64,000 nucleotides of DNA from Neptunicella plasticusilytica (GTDB lineage Bacteria > Pseudomonadota > Gammaproteobacteria > Enterobacterales > Alteromonadaceae), in assembly GCF_047922965.1 (NCBI RefSeq), contig NZ_CP150481.1:496001-560000 (forward strand), given 5' to 3'. Both the position numbers and the translations under genes were made by a program. Below, in pieces: positions 27,869 through 35,352 of the stretch (within the stretch, counting starts at the first letter, position 1; every line of letters starts with the position of its first letter). The notes beneath the pieces were generated by a model. That model was not told the DNA's origin, made no database searches, and saw only the letters and a program-made list of their open reading frames with translations.

Positions 27869-28485
27869 GGGCTGTTTACCAGCATAAAAAAGTAATTGTC
27901 TACCAGTGATTCGGCCATTTCGGCCAAATCAAAGCTTTGCGGGTAGAGCAGCCAGTTATTTAAAATGCCCGAGAAAAAAGCATGTTTAGTCAGGGCAGCC
28001 TGTTTGGTGTCTAAATCTTCACTCAGTTGGCCGCGTTTAATCGCATTTCTGAAGGTGCGCTCGATGCGGTTGGTGAATTCGGTAAAAGCACAGATCTGGC
28101 GTAGCTCCAGCTCTTCTACTTCGCCGTTATACTCAAACTTATGCAACATGATGCCAAAAACCCGCTGCATTTGTCGATCCTCCGCCAACCGCTTGAGCAG
28201 AATGACAGAGAACTCCCTGAACTTGCCGATAGGATCCGTTTCATTTTCATCAGCACAGGCTTCTGCCAATGATTCCAGCGGTAAATGAACTCTTTCGACC
28301 ATGGCCGCAAATAAATCAATCTTGTTTTTGAAATGCCAATAAATAGCACCACGGGTTAATCCGGCGTGATTAGCCACATCCATTAACGTGGTATTGGAAT
28401 AGCCTTTGTCAAAGAATACTTCTTCAGCAGAGTCGAGCAACAGGTTACGGGTTGCTGCTGCTTCTTCTTTGGTTTTTCTGACCAT
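27844..28485 (-). CDS. acrR: AcrR-type TetR-family repressor
   Basis: 213 residues from ATG 28485, which has a GAGG Shine-Dalgarno sequence; the frame continues upstream without coding character. The N-terminal helix-turn-helix (DVANHAGLTRGAIYWHFKNK, about residues 33-52) and the start MVRKTKEEAAATRNLLL match AcrR/TtgR repressors of RND pumps. The C-terminal ligand domain is 150 residues. It is divergent from the acrAB-like operon and should repress it through the dyad at 28608-28621 until a hydrophobic ligand binds. The symbol is given by analogy. Confidence 0.88.
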   Translation of the reverse strand: MVRKTKEEAAATRNLLLDSAEEVFFDKGYSNTTLMDVANHAGLTRGAIYWHFKNKIDLFAAMVERVHLPLESLAEACADENETDPIGKFREFSVILLKRLAEDRQMQRVFGIMLHKFEYNGEVEELELRQICAFTEFTNRIERTFRNAIKRGQLSEDLDTKQAALTKHAFFSGILNNWLLYPQSFDLAEMAESLVDNYFFMLVNSPHLRLTKN

Positions 28486-28607
28486 ACAGACCTCAAATAC
28501 GTATAAAACCTGTCCTTCACTGCATCTGGAGTGAAGACCGTTCCGCACATTACGTAGAAAAACAATTAACTGTTGCAATGGTAATCAATAAAACTCTAAA
28601 ATACAAA

Positions 28608-28621
28608 ACATTCATGTATGT
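28608..28621. promoter_or_regulatory. Candidate AcrR operator
   Basis: The 14-mer acattcatgtatgt is a palindrome with a single mismatched pair, extended to the right by another atgta. It is rich in the TACAT/ATGTA units of the E. coli acrR-acrA operator and lies between the divergent repressor and pump genes. Sequence dyad seen; binding inferred. Confidence 0.6.
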
Positions 28622-28712
28622 ATGTAAGCAAATTGTAACATTATCACACTTGAGATAGGCTCTCTACATGCTTACAGTAGGTACAATATTAGATTTTGTA
28701 TTTGAGGTCACA

Positions 28713-29852
28713 ATGAAATTGAATAGACGGATCGGCATACTTATCGTGACATCGGCAATAGTATTGAGTCTAACCGGCTGTGACTCGGCGCAGAGTGAAG
28801 GCCCACAGCAACAGCCGCCACAACAAGTTGATGTGGTAAAAATGACCACGCAGGATGTTATATTTAAACGCACGTTACCGGCTCGATCGGTAGCATCCCG
28901 TGAGGCTGAAGTGCGTCCGCAGGTTTCCGGTATTATTGTTAAACGTCATTTTGAAGAAGGTGCGCTAGTCGAAGAAGGCCAGCCCCTGTACCAGATAGAT
29001 GATGCTATCTATCAAGCCAATTACCATTCGGCCCAAGCAGAATTGAGCCGAACCGAGAGTAATCTGAAAAAAGCAGCTGCCGAGTTAAAGCGTTATAAGA
29101 GCCTGATTAAAGGCAATGCCGTCAGCCAGCAGGACTTGGATCAGGCAGAAGCGGATTACCAATCCTACGAAGCGGAGCTAGGCATGCGCAAAGCCGAGCT
29201 GCATAAAGCCAAAGTGGATATTCAGTACACTAAAGTATTGGCACCCATATCCGGTCGTATCAGCAAATCAAACGTTACTGAAGGTGCGTTGGTCACCGCC
29301 CAACAAGCCAATGCTTTAGCCACTATTATTCAACTTGACCCCATCTATTTTGATCTGCCAATGGCCCATTCGGAATTGCGCAAACTGCAACAACGTTTGG
29401 CCAACGGTGAACTGACCCGAATTGATGCAACCGCTGAACTGATTTTCAGCGATGGTGAAACTTATCCGCATAAAGGTGAGCTGAAGTTTAATGAAGTGCA
29501 AACCAATCCAAGTACCGATGCCGTCGCCTTGCGGGTTCAGTTTAACAATCCTGAATATGCCTTGCTTCCCGGCATGTATGCCAAGGTCAAATTGAATCAG
29601 GCCAAGCGGGCCGACTCTATTTTGGTACCTCAGAAGGCCGTGCAGTTTGACCATAGCGGTAGCGCTTATGTTTTTGTGCTGGGAGCAGAACAGAAAGTCG
29701 AGCAACGCAACATCAAGATTGATCGTGCCTTCGATAAATCCTGGCTGGTAACCGACGGATTAGATGAGGGAGATCAGGTAATTGTGACCGGATTGCAAAA
29801 AATTGCACCGGGCATGAAAGTCCAACCTGCCCAGTCCGATAAGGCGGCTTAA
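28713..29852 (+). CDS. RND efflux periplasmic adaptor lipoprotein (AcrA/MexA family)
   Basis: 379 residues from ATG 28713 (GAGGTCA upstream). The signal peptide ends in the lipobox LTGC with Cys23, so it is a lipoprotein of the inner-membrane periplasmic face. Membrane-fusion features follow: a lipoyl/barrel-sandwich half (VRPQVSGIIVKRHFEEGALVEEGQPLY), an alpha-helical hairpin (about 95-150), the second lipoyl half (VLAPISGRISKSNVTEGALV), beta-barrel and membrane-proximal domains. It connects the AcrB-like pump to a TolC-type channel, which is not encoded here. The transporter gene starts 3 bp later. Confidence 0.94.
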   Translation: MKLNRRIGILIVTSAIVLSLTGCDSAQSEGPQQQPPQQVDVVKMTTQDVIFKRTLPARSVASREAEVRPQVSGIIVKRHFEEGALVEEGQPLYQIDDAIYQANYHSAQAELSRTESNLKKAAAELKRYKSLIKGNAVSQQDLDQAEADYQSYEAELGMRKAELHKAKVDIQYTKVLAPISGRISKSNVTEGALVTAQQANALATIIQLDPIYFDLPMAHSELRKLQQRLANGELTRIDATAELIFSDGETYPHKGELKFNEVQTNPSTDAVALRVQFNNPEYALLPGMYAKVKLNQAKRADSILVPQKAVQFDHSGSAYVFVLGAEQKVEQRNIKIDRAFDKSWLVTDGLDEGDQVIVTGLQKIAPGMKVQPAQSDKAA

Positions 29853-29855
29853 CCC

Positions 29856-32800
29856 ATGGCTAGAATATTTATCGATCGCCCAATTCTATCCTGGGTTATC
29901 GCCATTATGGTGATGTTGGCAGGTGTATTGTCGATGCTCAAATTGCCTGTCGCACAATATCCGGATGTGGCACCGCCGTCTGTGTCGGTAACCGCCAATT
30001 ATTCTGGTGCCTCCGCACAAGTGGTGCAGGATACGGTAATTCAGGTTATCGAACAGAGCCTGACCGGTATCGACAATGTGCAATACATTAGTGCTAACAG
30101 TGATTCCAGCGGGAATGCCAATATTACCGTCACCTTCAATGCCGGAACTGATCCCGATATTGCCCAGGTCCAGGTGCAAAACAAATTGCAAAGCGCCATG
30201 CCGCTGTTGCCGCAGCAGGTGCAGCAAACCGGTGTGCAAGTGAACAAATCTGCATCGGGCTTTTTGCTGGTTATCGGCTTTTATTCGTCCGATGGGCGCA
30301 TGGATCGTAGCGATATCTCGGATTTTGTCGCTGCCAATGTCAAAGATCAGATTAGCCGGGTAAATGGCGTGGGCCAGTTGCAGTTCTTCGGGGCCCAGTA
30401 CGCTATGCGCATCTGGTTGAGTCCGGACAAGCTCAATCAATACAAGTTTACTATTCAGGAAGTACTGGATGCGATACGCGCGCAAAATTCGCAGATTGCT
30501 GCCGGTGAACTGGGTGGTGCGCCAGCTGTATCCGGGCAACAGATTAACTCCAGCATTATCGTCCAGACAGGTCTATCCACGGCGGAAGAGTTTGGCAATA
30601 TTCTGCTGCGGGTTGAGCACGATGGATCAACAGTTCATCTGAGTGATGTTGCGCGCATCGAGCTGGGTGGCGACAATTACCAGATTTTGTCTGAATACAA
30701 TAATCAGGCCGCGGCGGGTATGGCTATCAGTCTGGCATCCGGTGCCAATGCGCTGGACACGGCAGATGCGGTGCGGGCCAGAATGGCTCAATTACAGCCG
30801 CAGTTTCCGGCCGGGCTGGAAGTGGTTTACCCCTTCGACAGTACGCCTTTTGTCCGGTTATCGATTGAGGCGGTTGTACATACATTGCTGGAAGCCATCG
30901 TACTGGTGTTCTTTGTGATGTTGCTGTTTTTGCAAAATTTTCGCGCCACCCTTATTCCAACTATTGCGGTGCCGGTGGTGTTGCTGGGAACTTTTGCGAT
31001 CCTCTCGGTACTGGGATATTCAATTAATACCCTCACCATGTTTGCCATGGTATTGGCGATAGGGTTATTGGTCGATGACGCGATTGTGGTGGTCGAAAAC
31101 GTTGAGCGGGTTATGCACGAAGAAGGGCTGTCACCGCGCGACGCTACGGTTAAATCGATGAAACAGATTACTGGCGCACTGATTGGTATTGCGCTGGTAT
31201 TGTCGGCGGTATTTGTGCCGATGGCCTTCTTTGGCGGCTCCACCGGTGTTATCTATCGGCAGTTTTCGATCACTATAGTGTCGTCGATGATTTTATCAGT
31301 GCTGGTGGCGTTGATTCTGACCCCGGCGTTATGCGCAACATTATTAAAACCGGTGGAACGGCAGAAAAAGCCGGAAAGCGGATTTTTTGCCTGGTTTAAT
31401 CGCCAGTTTGATTCAGCCAGCCATAAGTATCAGTCGGGTCTGGGCAGCATTCTCAAACGCACCGGCCGCTTTATGATTATTTACGTGGTATTGATTGCCG
31501 GTTTGGTGTTTTTGTTTACTCGCTTACCTACCTCGTTTTTGCCGGACGAAGATCAGGGAATTTTATTTGCCCAGATGGTGTTGCCACAAGGTGCAACTCA
31601 GGAACGTTCGTCAATAGTGATGGATAAAATTGAACAGCATTTCCTCGAAACCGAAAAAGACAATGTTGATGGTATGTTCTCGGTTATCGGTTTCAGTTTT
31701 AGCGGCAATGGCCAGAATAATGGTATGGCCTTTGTACGTCTGAAAGATTGGGATGTCAGAACCGAAGAGGATCAGCATGTAAGTGCTATTGCGAACCGGG
31801 CAATGGGTTCATTTATGCAACTCAAAGAAGCCATGGTGTTTGCCTTTATTCCCCCGGCAATATCGGAACTGGGTAACGCTACCGGTTTTGATTTCCAGTT
31901 ACAGGATTTGTCCGGCCAAGGGCACGAAGCGCTGATGAATGCCCGCAACCAGTTATTGGGTATGGCGTCACAAGACTCCAGACTGGTGGGGGTTCGTCCT
32001 AACGGTCAGAACGATACGCCGCAATTCAAGATTGATATCGATCAGCAAAAAGCCATGGCGTTGGGTGTATCGCTGGCAGATGTGAATCAGACGTTTACTA
32101 CAGCATGGGCGTCCAGTTACGTTAATGATTTTGTCGATAATGGCCGGGTCAAACGGGTTTATGTGCAGGCTGATGCTCCCTACCGGATGATGCCGGACGA
32201 TTTGAATGACTGGTATGTGCGCAACGATCAGGGCGATATGGTTTCCATCGGTTCTTTCAGTACTGCAAAATGGACTTACGGACCACCTAAACTTGAACGT
32301 TACAATGGCACGCCTTCGGCCCAGATTATGGGACAGGCTGCGCCTGGTTTGAGTTCTGGTGATGCGATGCAGGCGATGACTGAACTGGCTGCTAAATTAC
32401 CATCAGGTTTTGGTTTTCAGTGGTCGGGAATGTCACTGCAGGAACAGGCGTCCGGCGCTCAGGCCCCGTTACTTTATGCACTGTCTATATTGATCGTATT
32501 TTTGTGTCTGGCAGCATTGTATGAAAGCTGGAGTATTCCAATCGCCGTGGTGATGGTGGTGCCGCTGGGCATTATCGGTGCGGTGCTATTTTCAATGGCT
32601 CGAGGATTGACCAACGATGTATATTTCCAGGTGGGTCTGTTAACTACCATTGGTTTGGCAGCTAAAAATGCCATACTGATTGTCGAATTTGCCAAAACAC
32701 TATACGAAGAGGGTAAAGATGTGATCGAAGCGACTATTGAAGCCGCCCGTTTGCGTTTACGCCCGATTATTATGACCTCAATGGCCTTTATGCTGGGGGT

Positions 32801-32993
32801 AACACCGCTGGTATTAAGTAGCGGTGCAGGCTCGGGCAGCCAAAATGCTATAGGTACCGGCGTTTTTGGTGGCATGTTCTCCGCCACCGTGCTGGCAATA
32901 TTTTTTGTTCCGGTGTTTTTTGTGGTGGTATTTCGCTTGGCCGGAGCCCCTAAATCAGTGCATCGCGACACAGATAACAACAAGGACGAGTAA
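29856..32993 (+). CDS. RND multidrug efflux transporter (AcrB/MexB, HAE1 family)
   Basis: 1,045-residue inner-membrane trimeric proton-drug antiporter. Start MARIFIDRPILSWVIAI is the standard family N-terminus. The proton-relay aspartates are the pair around residues 407-408 in GLLVDDAIVVVENVERVM, and the relay lysine is near residue 936 in AAKNAILIVEFAK. Large periplasmic loops and 12 membrane helices are as expected. Substrates probably include dyes, detergents and hydrophobic antibiotics. It forms an operon with the adaptor and a downstream 37-codon ORF. Confidence 0.95.
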   Translation: MARIFIDRPILSWVIAIMVMLAGVLSMLKLPVAQYPDVAPPSVSVTANYSGASAQVVQDTVIQVIEQSLTGIDNVQYISANSDSSGNANITVTFNAGTDPDIAQVQVQNKLQSAMPLLPQQVQQTGVQVNKSASGFLLVIGFYSSDGRMDRSDISDFVAANVKDQISRVNGVGQLQFFGAQYAMRIWLSPDKLNQYKFTIQEVLDAIRAQNSQIAAGELGGAPAVSGQQINSSIIVQTGLSTAEEFGNILLRVEHDGSTVHLSDVARIELGGDNYQILSEYNNQAAAGMAISLASGANALDTADAVRARMAQLQPQFPAGLEVVYPFDSTPFVRLSIEAVVHTLLEAIVLVFFVMLLFLQNFRATLIPTIAVPVVLLGTFAILSVLGYSINTLTMFAMVLAIGLLVDDAIVVVENVERVMHEEGLSPRDATVKSMKQITGALIGIALVLSAVFVPMAFFGGSTGVIYRQFSITIVSSMILSVLVALILTPALCATLLKPVERQKKPESGFFAWFNRQFDSASHKYQSGLGSILKRTGRFMIIYVVLIAGLVFLFTRLPTSFLPDEDQGILFAQMVLPQGATQERSSIVMDKIEQHFLETEKDNVDGMFSVIGFSFSGNGQNNGMAFVRLKDWDVRTEEDQHVSAIANRAMGSFMQLKEAMVFAFIPPAISELGNATGFDFQLQDLSGQGHEALMNARNQLLGMASQDSRLVGVRPNGQNDTPQFKIDIDQQKAMALGVSLADVNQTFTTAWASSYVNDFVDNGRVKRVYVQADAPYRMMPDDLNDWYVRNDQGDMVSIGSFSTAKWTYGPPKLERYNGTPSAQIMGQAAPGLSSGDAMQAMTELAAKLPSGFGFQWSGMSLQEQASGAQAPLLYALSILIVFLCLAALYESWSIPIAVVMVVPLGIIGAVLFSMARGLTNDVYFQVGLLTTIGLAAKNAILIVEFAKTLYEEGKDVIEATIEAARLRLRPIIMTSMAFMLGVTPLVLSSGAGSGSQNAIGTGVFGGMFSATVLAIFFVPVFFVVVFRLAGAPKSVHRDTDNNKDE

Positions 32994-32995
32994 TT

Positions 32996-33109
32996 ATGTT
33001 ATTGGACTGGCAAGTATTGAAAATCATGTTAGTGCCTGTTTTGGCCTATCTATTAGGTGCGATGCTTATTTCGGCGCTTGAATGTCAAAAAGACATGCCC
33101 GAAGTTTAA
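32996..33109 (+). CDS. Small membrane protein ORF (37 aa) directly after the RND pump gene
   Basis: ATG 32996 starts two bases after the acrB-like stop, with AAGGACGAG a suitable distance upstream. The translation MLLDWQVLKIMLVPVLAYLL continues GAMLISALECQKDMPEV. It contains one hydrophobic helix (about residues 8-28) and a short polar tail. The layout (single-span protein of under 50 residues) recalls AcrZ, the small AcrB-binding protein of E. coli, although no sequence identity is claimed. Spacing and Shine-Dalgarno sequence argue that it is translated with the pump; whether it is conserved cannot be seen here. Confidence 0.6.
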   Translation: MLLDWQVLKIMLVPVLAYLLGAMLISALECQKDMPEV

Positions 33110-33255
33110 CCTGAAAGTCGGCAACAAAAATCCTGCCGATCATATTAACTGATGCATAACTCAGATTACTAATCTGCTAGAATAGCCCGCTAAATAAGTT
33201 TACAAACTGATCCGCAATGGTTGTCGCCATTGCGCCACTATGTAAGGAATTCGCT

Positions 33256-33528
33256 ATGAGCAGAACAGTATCTTGCCTTTATCTTAAAAAAGACGCCGAA
33301 GGGCTGGATTTTCAACTTTACCCGGGAGAGCTGGGTAAACGTATTTTTGACAATATCAGCAAAGAAGCCTGGGCATTGTGGCAGAAAAAGCAAACCATGC
33401 TGATAAACGAAAAAAAGCTCAATATGATGGATGCCGAGCACAGAAAGTTTCTCGAAGCTGCCATGCAGGACTTTTTATTTGAAGGCAAAGACGTTGAAGT
33501 TGAAGGCTATACTCCACCAGAAAATTAA
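33256..33528 (+). CDS. yggX: Fe(II) trafficking / oxidative damage protection protein YggX
   Basis: 90-residue cytosolic protein that protects iron-sulphur enzymes from superoxide and belongs to the SoxRS-linked iron homeostasis set in enterobacteria. Start ATG 33256 gives MSRTVSCLYLKKDAEGLDF, the family N-terminus, with AAGGAATT upstream. Other conserved pieces are YPGELGKRIFDNISKEAW and KLNMMDAEHRKFLEAAM. It usually follows mutY directly; here the efflux operon stands between. A probable -10 element (tagaat) lies near 33178. Confidence 0.96.
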   Translation: MSRTVSCLYLKKDAEGLDFQLYPGELGKRIFDNISKEAWALWQKKQTMLINEKKLNMMDAEHRKFLEAAMQDFLFEGKDVEVEGYTPPEN

Positions 33529-33630
33529 TAGCTGTTGGCGTCGTTAACGCGCACTGCGGCTGAAATAAAAGCAGATTGCAGAGATTTTGTGCAAACAGTA
33601 GGCAAAGTCACTTATTTAACAAAAAAGAGG

Positions 33631-33659
33631 TTGACTTAAAACCGCGAAATCCGTTTAAT
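33631..33659 (+). promoter_or_regulatory. Sigma-70 promoter of tRNA-Phe
   Basis: TTGACT at 33631-33636 and TTTAAT at 33654-33659 with exactly 17 bp between, about 50 bp before the tRNA. Position and strength fit a stable-RNA promoter. Confidence 0.75.
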
Positions 33660-33711
33660 ACGCATCCCTAAGCAGTGCACCGATAAATATTCACTGTTTA
33701 ACCAGTTTTGT

Positions 33712-33787
33712 GCCCAGATAGCTCAGTCGGTAGAGCAGAGGATTGAAAATCCTCGTGTCCTTGGTTCGATTCCGAGTCTGGGCACCA
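33712..33787 (+). tRNA. tRNA-Phe (anticodon GAA)
   Basis: 76 bases, with a full cloverleaf: acceptor GCCCAGA / TCTGGGC, D arm GCTCAGTCGGTAGAGC, anticodon stem with loop TTGAAAA giving GAA, T arm GTTCGATTC, and encoded 3' CCA. It differs from E. coli tRNA-Phe at only a few stem positions. Its 3' end is duplicated at 35263-35291, marking it as an integration target. Confidence 0.98.
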
Positions 33788-33794
33788 TTATTAA
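33766..33794 (+). repeat. attL direct repeat (29 bp)
   Basis: Exact copy of 35263-35291; covers the T arm, acceptor 3' strand and CCA of tRNA-Phe plus ttattaa. Confidence 0.85.
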
Positions 33795-33798
33795 GTTC

Positions 33799-33831
33799 AA
33801 CAAAGGCCAATACAGTGTGTTGGCCTTTGTT
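33799..33831 (+). terminator. Terminator hairpin after tRNA-Phe
   Basis: Perfect 12-bp stem (aacaaaggccaa / ttggcctttgtt), 9-base loop, followed by a T-rich stretch. It lies inside the integrated element, so it was probably brought in by it. Confidence 0.7.
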
Positions 33832-34280
33832 GTTTCTGGTTTTCAGGTTTTTTAACGTCCAGTGACGTTCGCTTATTTCCGGCTTTTTGATAACACTCTA
33901 AGTAACACAAAACAAATGTTACTTGGATGGAGTTACAAATCGTGCTTCAAACCTTACCCATTAACTCAACTAGCTAATTTAAAACCTAAAGAAAAAAGAA
34001 TTTAATCTGGCTGATGACAATGGGTTAATGCTCAGGGTTAAGCCCATATGTTCTAAACTTTGGATCTTCAATTATCACCATTCTTTTTGTTAAATCACTA
34101 CTGAAATAAGTATCGGGCAATATTCCGCTGTTAGTTTGTCAGAAGCAAGGGAGGAACGAGAGAGGAGTGACATACTTTAGTTAGTACAAATTAATTTTAT
34201 TCTTTGTTGTGTTTTCCCCTAACCATCCCCCTTTTAAATGCCCAGACTACTCTCTCCATTTCAAGTAAGAGAAAGAAAAC
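33832..34280. other. Non-coding left part of the element
   Basis: About 450 bases without an intact gene. It contains AGTAACAC at 33901, an inverted copy at 33917-33923, the integrase relic at 33958-34093, and a purine-rich leader before the ATG at 34281. Nothing else is recognised. Confidence 0.6.
33958..34093 (+). pseudogene. Relic of a P4-type tyrosine integrase (arm-binding domain only)
   Basis: Two frames side by side encode pieces of the DUF4102/Arm-DNA-binding N-terminus. Frame 1 (33958-34005) reads PLTQLANLKPKEK; the next frame (33998-34093) reads EFNLADDNGLMLRVKPICSK, then LWIFNYH and a stop. Joined at an A-run near 33991-33997 (one base too many) they give LKPKEKEFNLADDNGLMLRV, the typical start of integrases of this family (compare the pattern LKPKEKPYKLADGGGLYLLV). 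There is no start codon at the expected place and the entire catalytic domain is missing. The position just inside attL is the normal integrase site. Confidence 0.8.
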
Positions 34281-34505
34281 ATGAAAGAATTAATCACGGC
34301 AGTAATAGACGGGAATATCATTGAAGGCTACAGGTTGATAACGGGTACGAGAGAGTTATACCAGAAGGTTTACTTTGCTGGCATCGAAGAACCTGATGGA
34401 GCCGCATATAAGCCGTCACAGCGTAATACATATATGCTCGACATAGCAAAGTTGATTCTATGGCAGTTGGCAACAGGAAGAGCTTTAGCAAGTTTTACTA
34501 AATAG
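34281..34505 (+). CDS. Uncharacterised 74-aa protein of the element
   Basis: ATG 34281 follows a purine-rich leader (AAGTAAGAGAAAGAAAAC). The product begins MKELITAVIDGNIIEGYRLI and ends ALASFTK; it has no signal peptide or membrane segment, and appears to be mixed alpha/beta. I do not recognise its family. Within the element it is the first intact gene after the integrase relic, so it is cargo or a control gene. It shares AT-rich composition with the next gene, 137 bp away on the same strand. Confidence 0.55.
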   Translation: MKELITAVIDGNIIEGYRLITGTRELYQKVYFAGIEEPDGAAYKPSQRNTYMLDIAKLILWQLATGRALASFTK

Positions 34506-34642
34506 TTTTTTAAAAATGGTCATTTTAGATTGTTCAATTGCTGTTTTTTGACAAATCAGCCAATCGTAAATATACCTTAAGAGATAAGCACTTATGATTT
34601 TAATGTAATGGCAAACAACTTAAATGTTAAAGGGAACAAGAC

Positions 34643-35125
34643 ATGAAAAAAGTAATTATTACTTCATTAGAAGAATTGCGCGTTGAACTTTCAAAATTAA
34701 TAGAAAACAATGAGTTAACTTCTTCATTATCAGAAAATGTGCAGTATGAAACTACTAAGATTTACATTTCAGAAATGACTGCAGCAGTAGATAATTTGAT
34801 AAAGTCAGTAGGAAAAATAGAACAAGGAGCAATGACAGAGAATTTAGCTTTTAGCTTAATTGCAAGCATTAGTGAAATTGAAACAACAAACAATATCCTT
34901 ATGACGAACGTCAAAAATAACAATGTGCAATCAGCAACCCCTTGGTATAAAAATCTCTGGAGTAAACTGAAATCACATATTAAGCCTGCAATAAAAAATA
35001 TTAGTAGCGCTTTATGGGCGTGTATTTGCAAGATGATTATCCCTACTGGTTGGAAAATTGGAGGGGAGCTATCTACAGGAGTACTTGGACTTGCCAAGTG
35101 TAATATTGAAATTAGTTTCGGTTAG
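34643..35125 (+). CDS. Uncharacterised 160-aa protein of the element
   Basis: ATG 34643 has a good Shine-Dalgarno sequence (AAAGGGAACAAGAC). The N-terminal ~90 residues look helical and acidic (SLEELRVELSKLIENNE). Residues about 95-140 are basic and hydrophobic (WYKNLWSKLKSHIKPAIKN, then SALWACICKMIIP), possibly membrane-interacting. The last 25 residues are glycine-rich and alternate like a beta hairpin (WKIGGELSTGVLGLAKCNIEI). I do not recognise the family. Codon use and AT content are unlike the flanking housekeeping genes, which supports horizontal origin. A defence, toxin or effector-type cargo role is possible but not shown. Confidence 0.65.
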   Translation: MKKVIITSLEELRVELSKLIENNELTSSLSENVQYETTKIYISEMTAAVDNLIKSVGKIEQGAMTENLAFSLIASISEIETTNNILMTNVKNNNVQSATPWYKNLWSKLKSHIKPAIKNISSALWACICKMIIPTGWKIGGELSTGVLGLAKCNIEISFG

Positions 35126-35262
35126 TTTTTTGAAATTGTTTTCTGGTCAGATGAGTGGCTGAATTTTGCCGGTGAGTTTTCGGTTTTAGTAACACAAATG
35201 GTAACACTTAAAAGGTTTGTGTATTTTTATATTTAATTAAATCAAATGCTTATGTCTTCGGA

Positions 35263-35291
35263 TCGATTCCGAGTCTGGGCACCATTATTAA
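35263..35291 (+). repeat. attR direct repeat (29 bp)
   Basis: Exact repeat of the tRNA-Phe 3' end including CCA and ttattaa; upstream of it the tRNA match is lost, so it is not a second tRNA. Confidence 0.85.
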
Positions 35292-35294
35292 CAC

Positions 35295-35329
35295 AAAAAA
35301 GCCTCAACGTTATTCGTTGGGGCTTTTTT
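35295..35329. terminator. Bidirectional terminator between attR and the methyltransferase gene
   Basis: Fifteen-bp arms (aaaaaagcctcaacg / cgttggggctttttt, one G-T pair) with a 5-base loop and T-runs on both strands. It would end the minus-strand homocysteine methyltransferase transcript and was probably the original terminator of tRNA-Phe before the insertion. Confidence 0.8.
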
Positions 35330-35352
35330 GTTTTTACTGATATATCAGCAGG

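Larger units (their letters stand above)
33766..35291. mobile_element. Remnant integrative element at tRNA-Phe, flanked by 29-bp att repeats
   Basis: The 29 bases 33766-33794 (3' end of tRNA-Phe plus 7 bases) recur exactly at 35263-35291, giving a 1,497-bp insert. This is the standard footprint of a tyrosine-recombinase element that integrates in a tRNA 3' end. The insert holds a decayed integrase 5' end next to the tRNA, GTAACAC-type repeats near both ends, and two genes of unknown function. It is AT-richer than its surroundings. No intact integrase, excisionase or replication gene is left, so it is probably immobile unless helped in trans. Confidence 0.85.

Noticed and set aside
29886..30539. 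217-codon open frame on the minus strand inside the RND pump gene
   Set aside because: It is fully antisense to a strongly conserved AcrB-type protein and encodes no recognisable domain.
35263..35291. Second tRNA-Phe gene
   Set aside because: Only the T arm, acceptor 3' strand and CCA are present; the anticodon and D arms are missing, so it is an att copy.
33712..35291. Prophage
   Set aside because: The insert is 1.5 kb with no capsid, tail, replication or lysis genes.
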